DNA from: Cytophagaceae bacterium
GTDB taxonomy: Bacteria; Bacteroidota; Bacteroidia; Cytophagales; Flexibacteraceae
NCBI GenBank assembly: GCA_027485575.1
Contig: JAIXQU010000101.1
Location: 39,932-103,931, forward strand
Direction: 5' to 3'
DNA: 64,000 nucleotides
The notes beneath the pieces were generated by a model. It ran no database searches and was not told where the DNA came from. It was given only the letters and a program-made list of their open reading frames with translations. Position numbers and translations under genes: made by a program. Positions 54,674 to 62,734 of the stretch are shown piece after piece (within the stretch, counting starts at the first letter, position 1; every line of letters begins with the position of its first letter).

Positions 54674-54707
54674 CAAAAATAAGAATTAAGAATCATAGGT
54701 ATCCAAA
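54674..54707 (-). promoter_or_regulatory. Bacteroidota promoter of the T9SS gene (TTTG-N22-TATTTTTG)
   Basis: Minus strand: -7 TATTTTTG (54674-54681) and -33 TTTG (54704-54707), 22-nt spacer, within the 17-23 range described for the phylum. The -7 box ends 24 nt before the ATG at 54649. Confidence 0.65.
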
Positions 54708-54720
54708 AGTTTATTAAACG

Positions 54721-56382
54721 ATGGAAAGTAAAACTCAAACAGTTGAGGGTCAGCTTGTAGATATTCATATTAGAAAAATCTATCCGGTTAGAATATCCAT
54801 TTCAAATGGAATAATTGAGAGGATTGAATCCTATGAAACAGCTTCCCGGACTTTTATTATGCCTGGATTTGTGGATGCACATGTCCACATTGAAAGTTCT
54901 ATGCTGGCACCATCTGAGTTTGCTCCTTTGGCCCTTGCCCACGGAACTTTGGCAACAGTTTCAGACCCGCACGAAATAGCAAATGTTTTGGGTATTGAAG
55001 GGGTTAGATGGATGGCGGAAAATGCAAAGGATGCACCAATGCATTTTCACTTTGGGGCACCTTCATGTGTACCTGCAACTATTTTTGAAACTGCCGGAGC
55101 CACAATTGATGCCATATCGATCAGGGCACTGATTGAAGAAAAGACCTGTCATTACCTTGCTGAAATGATGAATTGGCCGGGAGTTATTTTTGGTGATGAA
55201 GATGTAGCGAACAAAATTAAAGTAGCCAGGTCACTAGGTGTTCCAGTGGATGGACATGCTCCTGGATTGAGGGGAGAACAAGCAAAAAAATATTTTTCTG
55301 CGGGAATAGAAACGGATCATGAATGCTTTACCCTGGAAGAAGCTATGGAAAAAGCTGCCCTAGGCGTAAAAATATTGATTCGTGAAGGTAGTGCGGCAAG
55401 AAATTTTGAGGCTTTGATAGAAACCATTAAACACTTCCCTCGGCAAATAATGTTCTGTTCGGACGATAAGCATCCGGATGATTTGTTGTTGGGTCATATT
55501 AATCTTTTGGTTGCCAGAGCCCTGAAAAAGAGCTATGACTTTTTTGATGTGCTTAGGGCTGCTACCATTAATCCTGTGGAACATTACAAACTTCCCATTG
55601 GCCTTTTACGTGAGGGAGACTCTGCAGATTTTATTTTGGTAGAATCTTTGGAAAAAATGAATGTTCTGGAATCCTGGAGGAAAGGAACCAGGGTATTTCA
55701 AAAAGGTAACTTCAACTGGAAAGCCAGCCCGGTTACCGAAACTCCAAACCAATTCGTTTCGCATTTTCCAAAGGAAGAACAGTATCAGATTAAATCTGAA
55801 GGGTTTGGAATTACCCGCGTAAGAGTGATCGAAGCCATTGAAGGTCAGCTAATCACCAATGAGCTTTTTGAAAAGCTAATGGTTGTCAATGGAATCATCA
55901 ATCCAGACCAGAACCGTGATATTCTAAGCCTTTCGGTGGTTAACAGATATAAAACATCGGAGCCAGGCAATGCTTTTATCGCTGGTTTTGGATTGAAAAA
56001 TGCTGCCATTGCAAGTTCTGTCGCCCATGACTCTCATAATATTGTAGCAGTTGGAAGCCACCCCAAATGGATAAAACTTGCTGTAGATGAGATTATGAAA
56101 GCAGGAGGTGGAATTGCCATTGCATCTTCCGATGGTGTTGAAATACTGCCTCTTCCTATTGCGGGATTAATGTCTGACAAAGATGGAAAATGGGTTGCCG
56201 GTAAATATGAAAAACTAACCCTTTTGGCCCAAAAGCATGGCAGTACGCCAAAAGCTGCATTCATGGTTTTATCATTTATGGCTTTATTGGTAATTCCAAA
56301 ATTAAAACTGAGTGACCTTGGATTGTTTGATGGAATAGAATTTGGATTTGTTCCGGTTGAAAACAAACTGGATCTGCCTTAA
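54721..56382 (+). CDS. ade: Adenine deaminase
   Basis: A 553-residue amidohydrolase-superfamily adenine deaminase. Metal-site motifs G-F-V-D-A-H-V-H-I-E-S-S, S-D-P-H-E-I-A-N-V, D-G-H-A-P-G and the active-site D-D-K-H-P-D-D-L are present in order, followed by the C-terminal domain. It converts adenine to hypoxanthine. Single gene; divergent from the T9SS gene with only 71 nt between. Confidence 0.95.
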   Translation: MESKTQTVEGQLVDIHIRKIYPVRISISNGIIERIESYETASRTFIMPGFVDAHVHIESSMLAPSEFAPLALAHGTLATVSDPHEIANVLGIEGVRWMAENAKDAPMHFHFGAPSCVPATIFETAGATIDAISIRALIEEKTCHYLAEMMNWPGVIFGDEDVANKIKVARSLGVPVDGHAPGLRGEQAKKYFSAGIETDHECFTLEEAMEKAALGVKILIREGSAARNFEALIETIKHFPRQIMFCSDDKHPDDLLLGHINLLVARALKKSYDFFDVLRAATINPVEHYKLPIGLLREGDSADFILVESLEKMNVLESWRKGTRVFQKGNFNWKASPVTETPNQFVSHFPKEEQYQIKSEGFGITRVRVIEAIEGQLITNELFEKLMVVNGIINPDQNRDILSLSVVNRYKTSEPGNAFIAGFGLKNAAIASSVAHDSHNIVAVGSHPKWIKLAVDEIMKAGGGIAIASSDGVEILPLPIAGLMSDKDGKWVAGKYEKLTLLAQKHGSTPKAAFMVLSFMALLVIPKLKLSDLGLFDGIEFGFVPVENKLDLP

Positions 56383-56603
56383 AAATAAGTTCAAAAACTG
56401 TTCCTTTTCACCAGAATCCGGGCATCCTTATATTTCATATTTCCATAATCGAAAATGCCATCATAAAATTCTTTTTACCAAATCTTTGAAGTTAGAAAAG
56501 GGTTTACACAACCGGTACAGGTAAAGGATAAACAATTTGAAATGAAATGTAAAATACTGGGATTTAAAGATTACCTTTTGAACTTGAAAAGAAATGCTAC
56601 CAG

Positions 56604-57059
56604 ATGCAAAGCCTAAAATCAGAAATAATTAGTCAACTCAGAGCAATCCTTGAAGCCAGAATTGCAGCCGCAAAAAATGCCATGACAGAGGCTCAGTTTT
56701 CAGCAAATCAAGAAGAAAAAAGCTCCGCAGGTGACAAATATGAAACAGGAAGGGCAATGAGCCAGAACCTGAGAGATTTAAACGCGAGGCAGCTGGACGA
56801 AGCAACTCTTGCCCTTATCGCTTTTGAAAAATCTACCAGCATCACAAGCTTTAAAACCGCAGAATCAGGGGCTTTAATTCAAACACCGGATTCATATTAC
56901 TTCTTAGGACCAGGCTTAGGAAAGATTTCACTTCCAAAAGGTCAGGCTGTTATTTCTCTCTCTCCCGTTGCGCCTTTGGGTAAACTTTTCCTGGGAAAAA
57001 AGAAAGGTCAATCCATTGAATTTCTGAAAAAGAAAATCGAGATCCTGGAAATTCAATAG
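56604..57059 (+). CDS. GreA/GreB-like C-terminal-domain protein
   Basis: A 151-residue protein: a helical N-terminal half (about 1-85), then a C-terminal strand-rich half with S-P-V-A-P-L-G-K-L-F-L-G-K-K-K-G, the GreA/GreB FKBP-like domain signature. In Bacteroidota this group is often misnamed 3-oxoacyl-ACP synthase. It could bind RNA polymerase; the acidic tip of real Gre coiled coils is not clear. Single gene, about 220 nt after adenine deaminase. Confidence 0.75.
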   Translation: MQSLKSEIISQLRAILEARIAAAKNAMTEAQFSANQEEKSSAGDKYETGRAMSQNLRDLNARQLDEATLALIAFEKSTSITSFKTAESGALIQTPDSYYFLGPGLGKISLPKGQAVISLSPVAPLGKLFLGKKKGQSIEFLKKKIEILEIQ

Positions 57060-57500
57060 TGACGATTTTTTGAGTAAAAGAAACCCATCAGAGATTCTGA
57101 TTTAAGGTTCGGTGACTTATTGACCAAAGTGTTGCTTGCATCGTTCTCGTCAATATCTAGTATTATTTTAGGACAAAATTCAAATCCAATTTTTGTGAAT
57201 CCTGTATTGTCCTATTGGCGTTTTGATTCGGTTCCGGAAAAGTAAAACCATGACAATAAGGCCTTAGTACCAATTGCTCTACTTTGAAGTTCTTTTATCT
57301 GAATCGATTTTTTTAGGGCCAATACAAGTTTAAAAATTAGCATTTATTGGTGGGAGTGTACGATTCCTGAAAATCAAAACCTGGTCAGGATTATTTATAA
57401 GACTATTTTCATGGTCAGAAGATTTATACCCACATCTGTGAGAGGGTTTGCATCTAATAGAAGGGGATCCTTTTTGACTTCCTGATTCTAAATAATGAAC
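57060..57500. other. Intergenic region with possible secreted-peptide relic
   Basis: About 440 bp without an established gene. It contains a 41-codon open frame (57120-57245, separate entry). Nothing else is recognised. The following terminator belongs to the minus-strand gene. Confidence 0.55.
57120..57245 (+). pseudogene. Possible relic of a secreted-protein gene (41 codons)
   Basis: A TTG at 57120 opens 41 sense codons ended by TAA (57243-57245). The start resembles a signal peptide (K-V-L-L-A-S-F-S-S-I-S-S-I-I-L-G-Q) followed by a short polar segment (N-S-N-P-I-F-V-N-P-V-L-S-Y-W-R-F-D). There is no ATG and no recognised domain. It may be the first piece of a decayed secreted protein gene or chance. 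Confidence 0.2.
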
Positions 57501-57536
57501 AAAAAAAAGAGCCCAATTTTCATAGGGCTCTTTTTC
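57501..57536 (-). terminator. Intrinsic terminator of the T9SS type B operon
   Basis: Stem AAAAAGAGCCC (57504-57514) / GGGCTCTTTTT (57525-57535), loop AATTTTCATA, T8 tail on the minus strand, 17 nt beyond the stop of the gene at 57553. Confidence 0.9.
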
Positions 57537-57552
57537 TGTAAAATTAGTTAGA

Positions 57553-60201
57553 CTAATCCCGATTTACTGTTAGCCAGCTAACCAGTGTTTTTCCACTTCT
57601 CTTTTCTGTGAGGATATAATAATATGTTCCTTGTCCAAGATCCTTAGGATCCCAACCTACAACATGATCCAACGGATCCTGTTCTCCGACAAGTTTTCCC
57701 CATCTATTATATAGTTTCATGGAGAAGGAATTTTCCCGCATTCCTTGAATAAAAAGATTGCGATTTTTTTCAATTTTTGAATTGGGTATTAACAATGATG
57801 GGATTAGATTCTGAACTTCAATATTGACGGAATCGTTTACAGAACAAACCTTTGCTACCTCGCTGCTGTTTCGGAACAAGGTATCAAATGCAGATAGCTT
57901 AACGTTGTATTTATCTGAACTTAAATACCTGTAAGTAGTACTTTCATAACCAAAAGTAGTTTTCTTTTCTGTCCCAGGTCCATAATTCCATTCAAAATAT
58001 GGAGTTGTTTTGGTTGGGGTAAAAGTTGTGAGATTGCTAAAAGTAAAATCAGCAGGGATAATTGAGGCTAATGGATCTTCAGGAATCAAACCGATTTTGG
58101 TTTGGATCTTTCTTCCGATTACCAGATCTGCATTGATTGGTTTAGCCACACATCCACCAAGGCTTTTCTTAAATTTAACATTGGCCTGATATTTTTGGCC
58201 TAGTCCATAAGAAAGTAAGGAATCTAAAACGCCCAATTTCAAAATGGAATCAGTGGAAATAACTTTGTTTGGAGTGCCGATTCTTGACCAGCTGTATTCA
58301 AAATCATTGAGTTTACCATTTCCAATTTGTGGCCTGATTTTTACGTCTTCGCCAAAGCAGGCGAATATTTTATCAAAAACTTCAATTTTTGGATATGGAG
58401 AAAACAAAACAGGAATATCAGTCGAGTCTCTACAACCATTTAAACTGTTTGTCGCATACACCCGATAAGTAATAGGCGTTGGTTTCGAGGAGTCTTTTTT
58501 GATTTCAACCTGGGACCTGATAACAGGATTACCGGTAAAAAAGACACTTGGTGGTTGACCTCTTAGTGTATCCAGGGTAGAAAGGTCTCTCCATGTGTAT
58601 TTAATTTTAAATAAATCGTTGGTGCTGTAATTTTTAAATGTTGTATCCAAAACTGCTTTCAGATCAACCGTGGAATCAGGGCAAACAGTATCTCTAATCC
58701 CCTCAACTGTTAGGAATTTCTTAATCTTAAAAGACAGGGTATCAAAAGTAACTTCATTTTGACAAGAGTCTTTTATGATTCCAACCAAAACCAATTTTAG
58801 GGTTGATGTATCAACCACTGCCTTTGAAAAAGTTAAGGTGTAAAGCGTATCCTGATTGTTTAAGCCACAGGGTTTTCCATTGGTTCTTTTCACGTCAATT
58901 ACATTCCCAAGTGGATTTCCATTTTGCCAGATGGCAAATTTGTTGGGTTTGACTGAATCGCAGCGTACAGGTCTTGCAAATTCAACATTCATTTTGGTGA
59001 TGGCACACGAGGGTTGATCTCCAACAATGTCAAACTTAAAATCTTTCGGAAAAGGAATTCTAAATGGAATTGTGTCAAGTACAACGGTATTACCACAAAT
59101 ATCTTTAATCTCATTCACAATTACCAATCGTAAGGTAGTGTCAGGAACACTAGGAGAAACTGAGAATGTAAAACTGGTGTCTTCAATTCCAAAGCAATCC
59201 ACACTTGACCCTACAGGAGTTAACACATAAGGAGCATTTGGTCCCAGGACTTGAAAGGCTGAAGAAGCCACTGAATCTGTTCTGATTGGAGAGGTAAAAG
59301 TAATCGTAATCTCCTTTTCGTTACAAACAGGGTTTTTGATGGATTTAACCCGGATAGAATCATCTGCAGGTGGAGGAGTAACAATGGCGGTTGAATCATC
59401 AGGCGTAGAAGAATTACCTCTGAAATCAACTGTAAATCCTTGCTCGTTTGTACTGAAGTTATCGACTGCCAAAATAAATATCTGACCAACTTTTACACTG
59501 AGTGGTTTGTTAAATCTGCTTGCAGGGCCCTGAGATTGTTCAGATCCTGTTCCTGGTTCAAACAATCCTGTCGGTCCTCTGGTGCCAGTCCAATTACAAC
59601 TCTTAATTACGGAAGTTGGGCTGGTAAAAGTGGTTGAATTTTTAATTAAGCTACATTGCTGCCCATCAGTACAAGCAGAGGTAACATCAAAAAGCAAAAA
59701 ATCATAATCTGTATTACCAATACTAGCTGAACCGGCATCAAAAGCATCCGGGTCAAAAGTTGGGTCATCGTATGCATCCTGAGGAATAATTCTAAATCTT
59801 AATTTGCCGGCTGGTGAACCAGGTGTTTTTGGTCCGTTTGGAAGCGGTCTGATTTTAAACTTGTACCATGTTGTGCCTTTTTCGTTGTTGCTAAAGCAGG
59901 TATTTGCATCACTTGGTAGTTCATCTCTTACACATCCTGGGTAAAGCGTTCCTGCTGGAGAACCAAAAGGAATAACAGCGCCATTTGCAATTGAATTTTC
60001 GGCAGCACAGAGAGGTAATGCATTGCAGCAATCCTGGTTAGGAATTGGAGCTGTATTTAAAATAGGATTGCCATTATTTGGCCTGGTTGTTTGGTAGCAA
60101 TTTGGTGATTCCGGAGTAGGTGCCGGACAAGTTACGGGCTGGGCTACAACCTTGAAAGCTAGGGTAACTAAAAATAGTAGTTGTAAAAATCTGTTTTTCA
60201 T
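57553..60201 (-). CDS. Large surface protein with T9SS type B (gliding-motility) C-terminal domain
   Basis: An 882-residue secreted protein with signal peptide (1-21), an N-terminal region (about 25-280) rich in cysteines, two tandem Ig-like repeats of about 100 residues (about 290-395 and 396-495, each with R-x-D-S-V and D-x-C-x-N), further Ig-like/PKD-like segments, and a C-terminal gliding-motility-associated domain (about 805-882; L-Y-N-R-W-G-K-L-V-G, G-T-Y-Y-Y). The type B signal routes it through T9SS to the surface. It is probably adhesive. Last gene of a three-gene operon with 2-nt and 13-nt gaps. Confidence 0.9.
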   Translation of the reverse strand: MKNRFLQLLFLVTLAFKVVAQPVTCPAPTPESPNCYQTTRPNNGNPILNTAPIPNQDCCNALPLCAAENSIANGAVIPFGSPAGTLYPGCVRDELPSDANTCFSNNEKGTTWYKFKIRPLPNGPKTPGSPAGKLRFRIIPQDAYDDPTFDPDAFDAGSASIGNTDYDFLLFDVTSACTDGQQCSLIKNSTTFTSPTSVIKSCNWTGTRGPTGLFEPGTGSEQSQGPASRFNKPLSVKVGQIFILAVDNFSTNEQGFTVDFRGNSSTPDDSTAIVTPPPADDSIRVKSIKNPVCNEKEITITFTSPIRTDSVASSAFQVLGPNAPYVLTPVGSSVDCFGIEDTSFTFSVSPSVPDTTLRLVIVNEIKDICGNTVVLDTIPFRIPFPKDFKFDIVGDQPSCAITKMNVEFARPVRCDSVKPNKFAIWQNGNPLGNVIDVKRTNGKPCGLNNQDTLYTLTFSKAVVDTSTLKLVLVGIIKDSCQNEVTFDTLSFKIKKFLTVEGIRDTVCPDSTVDLKAVLDTTFKNYSTNDLFKIKYTWRDLSTLDTLRGQPPSVFFTGNPVIRSQVEIKKDSSKPTPITYRVYATNSLNGCRDSTDIPVLFSPYPKIEVFDKIFACFGEDVKIRPQIGNGKLNDFEYSWSRIGTPNKVISTDSILKLGVLDSLLSYGLGQKYQANVKFKKSLGGCVAKPINADLVIGRKIQTKIGLIPEDPLASIIPADFTFSNLTTFTPTKTTPYFEWNYGPGTEKKTTFGYESTTYRYLSSDKYNVKLSAFDTLFRNSSEVAKVCSVNDSVNIEVQNLIPSLLIPNSKIEKNRNLFIQGMRENSFSMKLYNRWGKLVGEQDPLDHVVGWDPKDLGQGTYYYILTEKRSGKTLVSWLTVNRD

Positions 60202-60203
60202 AT

Positions 60204-60707
60204 CTATTTTTCAGATTTAATGGTTAATGTAAAGTCTCCGGTCATTATTTTTTTTGCCTCTTCGGTTAAGGTCAGGCCAAGGTTTTTAAAATTGCCGGAA
60301 TAGGTAATTTCCTTTGTTCCATCCGACAGATTTTTTAAACTGCTTTTGCCTGGAGTTTTCTTTTTAAAGCTAATGTTCGATTCCGAAGTTTGATCCAAGC
60401 CTGGGTCTTTCACATTGTTTACTTCAAATTCAAATTGACCGGATGCATTTGTTACACAAAAGTCACTGAAAATCTGGGAAAAATCTGGATTGGTTTGGTC
60501 CCGAAACATGTGGTTCTTTCCAAAGAAAAAATATTTTTTTTCTAAAGAATTGTAGCCCCCATAAATGGAGTTTGAAACAAGGAATATTTTTTTTCCTTTT
60601 CCTTCTAATTCTAAAACTGCCTTCCATTTTTCACCTTTTTCATAGGTAAAACCTGATGCTACCCAAAAGGCAACAAGAATAACATAGGTAAGTGCTTGTT
60701 TGAACAT
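60204..60707 (-). CDS. Small secreted protein, unrecognised
   Basis: A 167-residue protein with a signal peptide (hydrophobic about 5-18), then a beta-rich, lysine-rich body with no recognised domain. It lies 2 nt upstream of the T9SS type B surface-protein gene and 13 nt downstream of the hydrolase gene, so it is co-transcribed with both. No T9SS signal is visible at its own C-terminus; it may be a periplasmic partner of the large protein. The short in-frame start is an ATG at 60707. Confidence 0.55.
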   Translation of the reverse strand: MFKQALTYVILVAFWVASGFTYEKGEKWKAVLELEGKGKKIFLVSNSIYGGYNSLEKKYFFFGKNHMFRDQTNPDFSQIFSDFCVTNASGQFEFEVNNVKDPGLDQTSESNISFKKKTPGKSSLKNLSDGTKEITYSGNFKNLGLTLTEEAKKIMTGDFTLTIKSEK

Positions 60708-60720
60708 AAACTACTGATTT

Positions 60721-61512
60721 TTAAATATAAAACTTTTTGATCCTTTGAATAAATTGGTCTACCATAAACAGGGTTTCCTTTTCCCACTCAATCATTCCCA
60801 TATGCCCCGTATTATTTAAAATGTGAATGGTTGAATAACTTGGGAGAGAATATTGTCCCTGACTTCCCTGGAAAGGGATGGCAATGTCATTTTTTCCTAC
60901 AATAAATAAAACAGGGCAATGAGATTTTTCCAGAACCTTGGTTCTGTCTTTCCGGTCCCGCATGGCTCTGATTGACTCTATCACTGAGCTTTTTGCGGCC
61001 TTTTTTCCCATTTCAACAATTATTTTAACCTCCTCTTTAAAATCTTTCCTTCTTCCTTCAAAAAATAACGGAGGCACAAATTCTTCTACAAATTCCTCTG
61101 TTCCATATCGTTCAATAAATTCAATAGTTTTATCTCTTGCTTGTTTTTTCTCTATAGTATCTGGGTAGGCTGTTGAATGGAAAAGTCCCAGCCCTTTTAA
61201 TCTTGAAGGAAATTTTTCTGAAAAAGCCAAAGCAACATATCCTCCCATGCTGTGTCCAACCATGATGCATTGCTCAATTCCTATGTTTACAACAGTATGA
61301 TATACCTGCTCGGCCATGTCTGCAATGGTTAAAGGACCGTCCAAAGGCGGGTTTTCACCGAAGCCGGGGAGATCAATTAACAAAACTCTGCAAACTTTTG
61401 AAAGTGGCTCTAAGTATTTGAGCCACAGTTCTTTTGTTTCACAAAAACCATGTAAAAATATAACTGGAAGCCCTTCTCCGGCTTCAATAAATGTAAGGTT
61501 TTTGCCTGTCAT
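60721..61512 (-). CDS. Alpha/beta hydrolase
   Basis: A 263-residue alpha/beta-hydrolase-fold enzyme: oxyanion-loop H-G-F-C, nucleophile S88 in G-H-S-M-G-G, acid D near 215 in V-G-K-N-D-I-A and histidine in N-T-G-H-M-G near 240. No signal peptide. The substrate is unknown. It is the promoter-proximal gene of the operon that ends with the T9SS type B protein; a TATGTTTG box lies at 61555-61562 (minus strand). Confidence 0.9.
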   Translation of the reverse strand: MTGKNLTFIEAGEGLPVIFLHGFCETKELWLKYLEPLSKVCRVLLIDLPGFGENPPLDGPLTIADMAEQVYHTVVNIGIEQCIMVGHSMGGYVALAFSEKFPSRLKGLGLFHSTAYPDTIEKKQARDKTIEFIERYGTEEFVEEFVPPLFFEGRRKDFKEEVKIIVEMGKKAAKSSVIESIRAMRDRKDRTKVLEKSHCPVLFIVGKNDIAIPFQGSQGQYSLPSYSTIHILNNTGHMGMIEWEKETLFMVDQFIQRIKKFYI

Positions 61513-61554
61513 TGATAGCTTTGCAGCTGAATGTTGCGTTTTTTGAATTTAACG

Positions 61555-61562
61555 CAAACATA
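61555..61562 (-). promoter_or_regulatory. Candidate -7 promoter box (TATGTTTG) of the hydrolase operon
   Basis: Minus-strand TATGTTTG matches TAnnTTTG, 42 nt upstream of the ATG at 61512. The -33 region is only T-rich. Confidence 0.45.
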
Positions 61563-61681
61563 ATGGATTAGAATTAAATGCGGAAAAAAAGGCTAATTTC
61601 AATAGAAATTCTATGTATTTCGGGAAATGAGCCAAAACTTAATTTGAAAACATTTAGTTCTTTATATAATTAATATACTGT

Positions 61682-62734
61682 ATGAAAATAGGCGTTTTAC
61701 TCGTAAATTTAGGTACTCCGGATTCGTTTTCGGTTCCTGATGTTAGAAAGTACTTAAGACAATTTTTGATGGATGGTCGGGTAATTGACATACCCGTTGT
61801 CCCCAGATTTATGCTTGTTAATGGAATAATAGCCCCTTTAAGAGCGCCAAAATCTGCAAAAGTATACAAATCAGTTTGGCTGAAAGATGGCTCTCCCTTA
61901 AAGGTTTATGGATTAAAGTTGGAGGAGATTGTCCAAAATCTTTTGGGTGACCAATTTATAGTAAAGCTGGGAATGAGGTACCAAAGTCCGTCAATTGAAA
62001 AAGGGCTGGAATCTTTCAAGGCGGCCAATGTAGCTCAAATCATTGCTGTTCCTTTATTTCCTCAATATGCCTCTGCTACGAATGGCTCTGTTTTCGAGGA
62101 GGTTACAAGAGTTATTCAAAACTGGCAAACCATACCGGAAGTTAGTTTTACAAGTACTTTTTTTGATAAAGATTTTTTCATTCAACCCATCGTAAACCAG
62201 ATAAAGGAGGTTTATCAAGCTGAAAAATTTGATAAAATACTTTTCACATACCACGGCCTCCCTGAACGTCACATAAGAAAGGGGGATGGAAGTGGAAAGT
62301 GTATTTCTGAAGGTTGCTGTGCTAATTTTGGTGCCCACAACCAATTCTGCTACAGGGCCCAGTGTTTTCAAACCACAAAGATTATTGCCCAAAAGCTTGG
62401 GCTGGAAGAAGACAAGTATGCTACAACCTTTCAATCCCGTTTGGGACGAGACCCCTGGATAAAACCCTACACCGATGAAGTAATTTCATCATGGCCGGCA
62501 AAAGGTATAAAGAGAGTTTTGGCCCTTTCACCTTCATTTGTCTCTGATTGTTTGGAGACTACGGAAGAAATCGGAGAAGAATATAAAGAACTTTTTGAAA
62601 AATCAGGAGGTGAACATTGGGAATTGCTTCCTTGTTTGAATGACAATATGGAATGGTCAAAAGGTTTAGCCAATTGGATAAAAGAGAAATCTATTTTACC
62701 AAAGCAAAATACTGCTTCTCCCCATCAGGATTGA
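61682..62734 (+). CDS. hemH: Ferrochelatase
   Basis: Inserts ferrous iron into protoporphyrin IX at the end of haem synthesis. The 350 residues have V-N-L-G-T-P-D near the N-terminus, G-M-R-Y-Q-S-P, the catalytic histidine in T-Y-H-G-L-P-E-R, a cysteine-rich insert (C-I-S-E-G-C-C ... C-Y-R-A-Q-C) as seen in relatives, and S-P-S-F-V-S-D-C-L-E-T with the conserved glutamate. Its 3' end overlaps the convergent HtrA gene by 44 nt (62691-62734). Confidence 0.95.
   Translation: MKIGVLLVNLGTPDSFSVPDVRKYLRQFLMDGRVIDIPVVPRFMLVNGIIAPLRAPKSAKVYKSVWLKDGSPLKVYGLKLEEIVQNLLGDQFIVKLGMRYQSPSIEKGLESFKAANVAQIIAVPLFPQYASATNGSVFEEVTRVIQNWQTIPEVSFTSTFFDKDFFIQPIVNQIKEVYQAEKFDKILFTYHGLPERHIRKGDGSGKCISEGCCANFGAHNQFCYRAQCFQTTKIIAQKLGLEEDKYATTFQSRLGRDPWIKPYTDEVISSWPAKGIKRVLALSPSFVSDCLETTEEIGEEYKELFEKSGGEHWELLPCLNDNMEWSKGLANWIKEKSILPKQNTASPHQD

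Noticed and set aside
62054..62434. 126-codon minus-strand frame inside hemH
   Set aside because: Antisense shadow; hemH motifs are intact on the plus strand.
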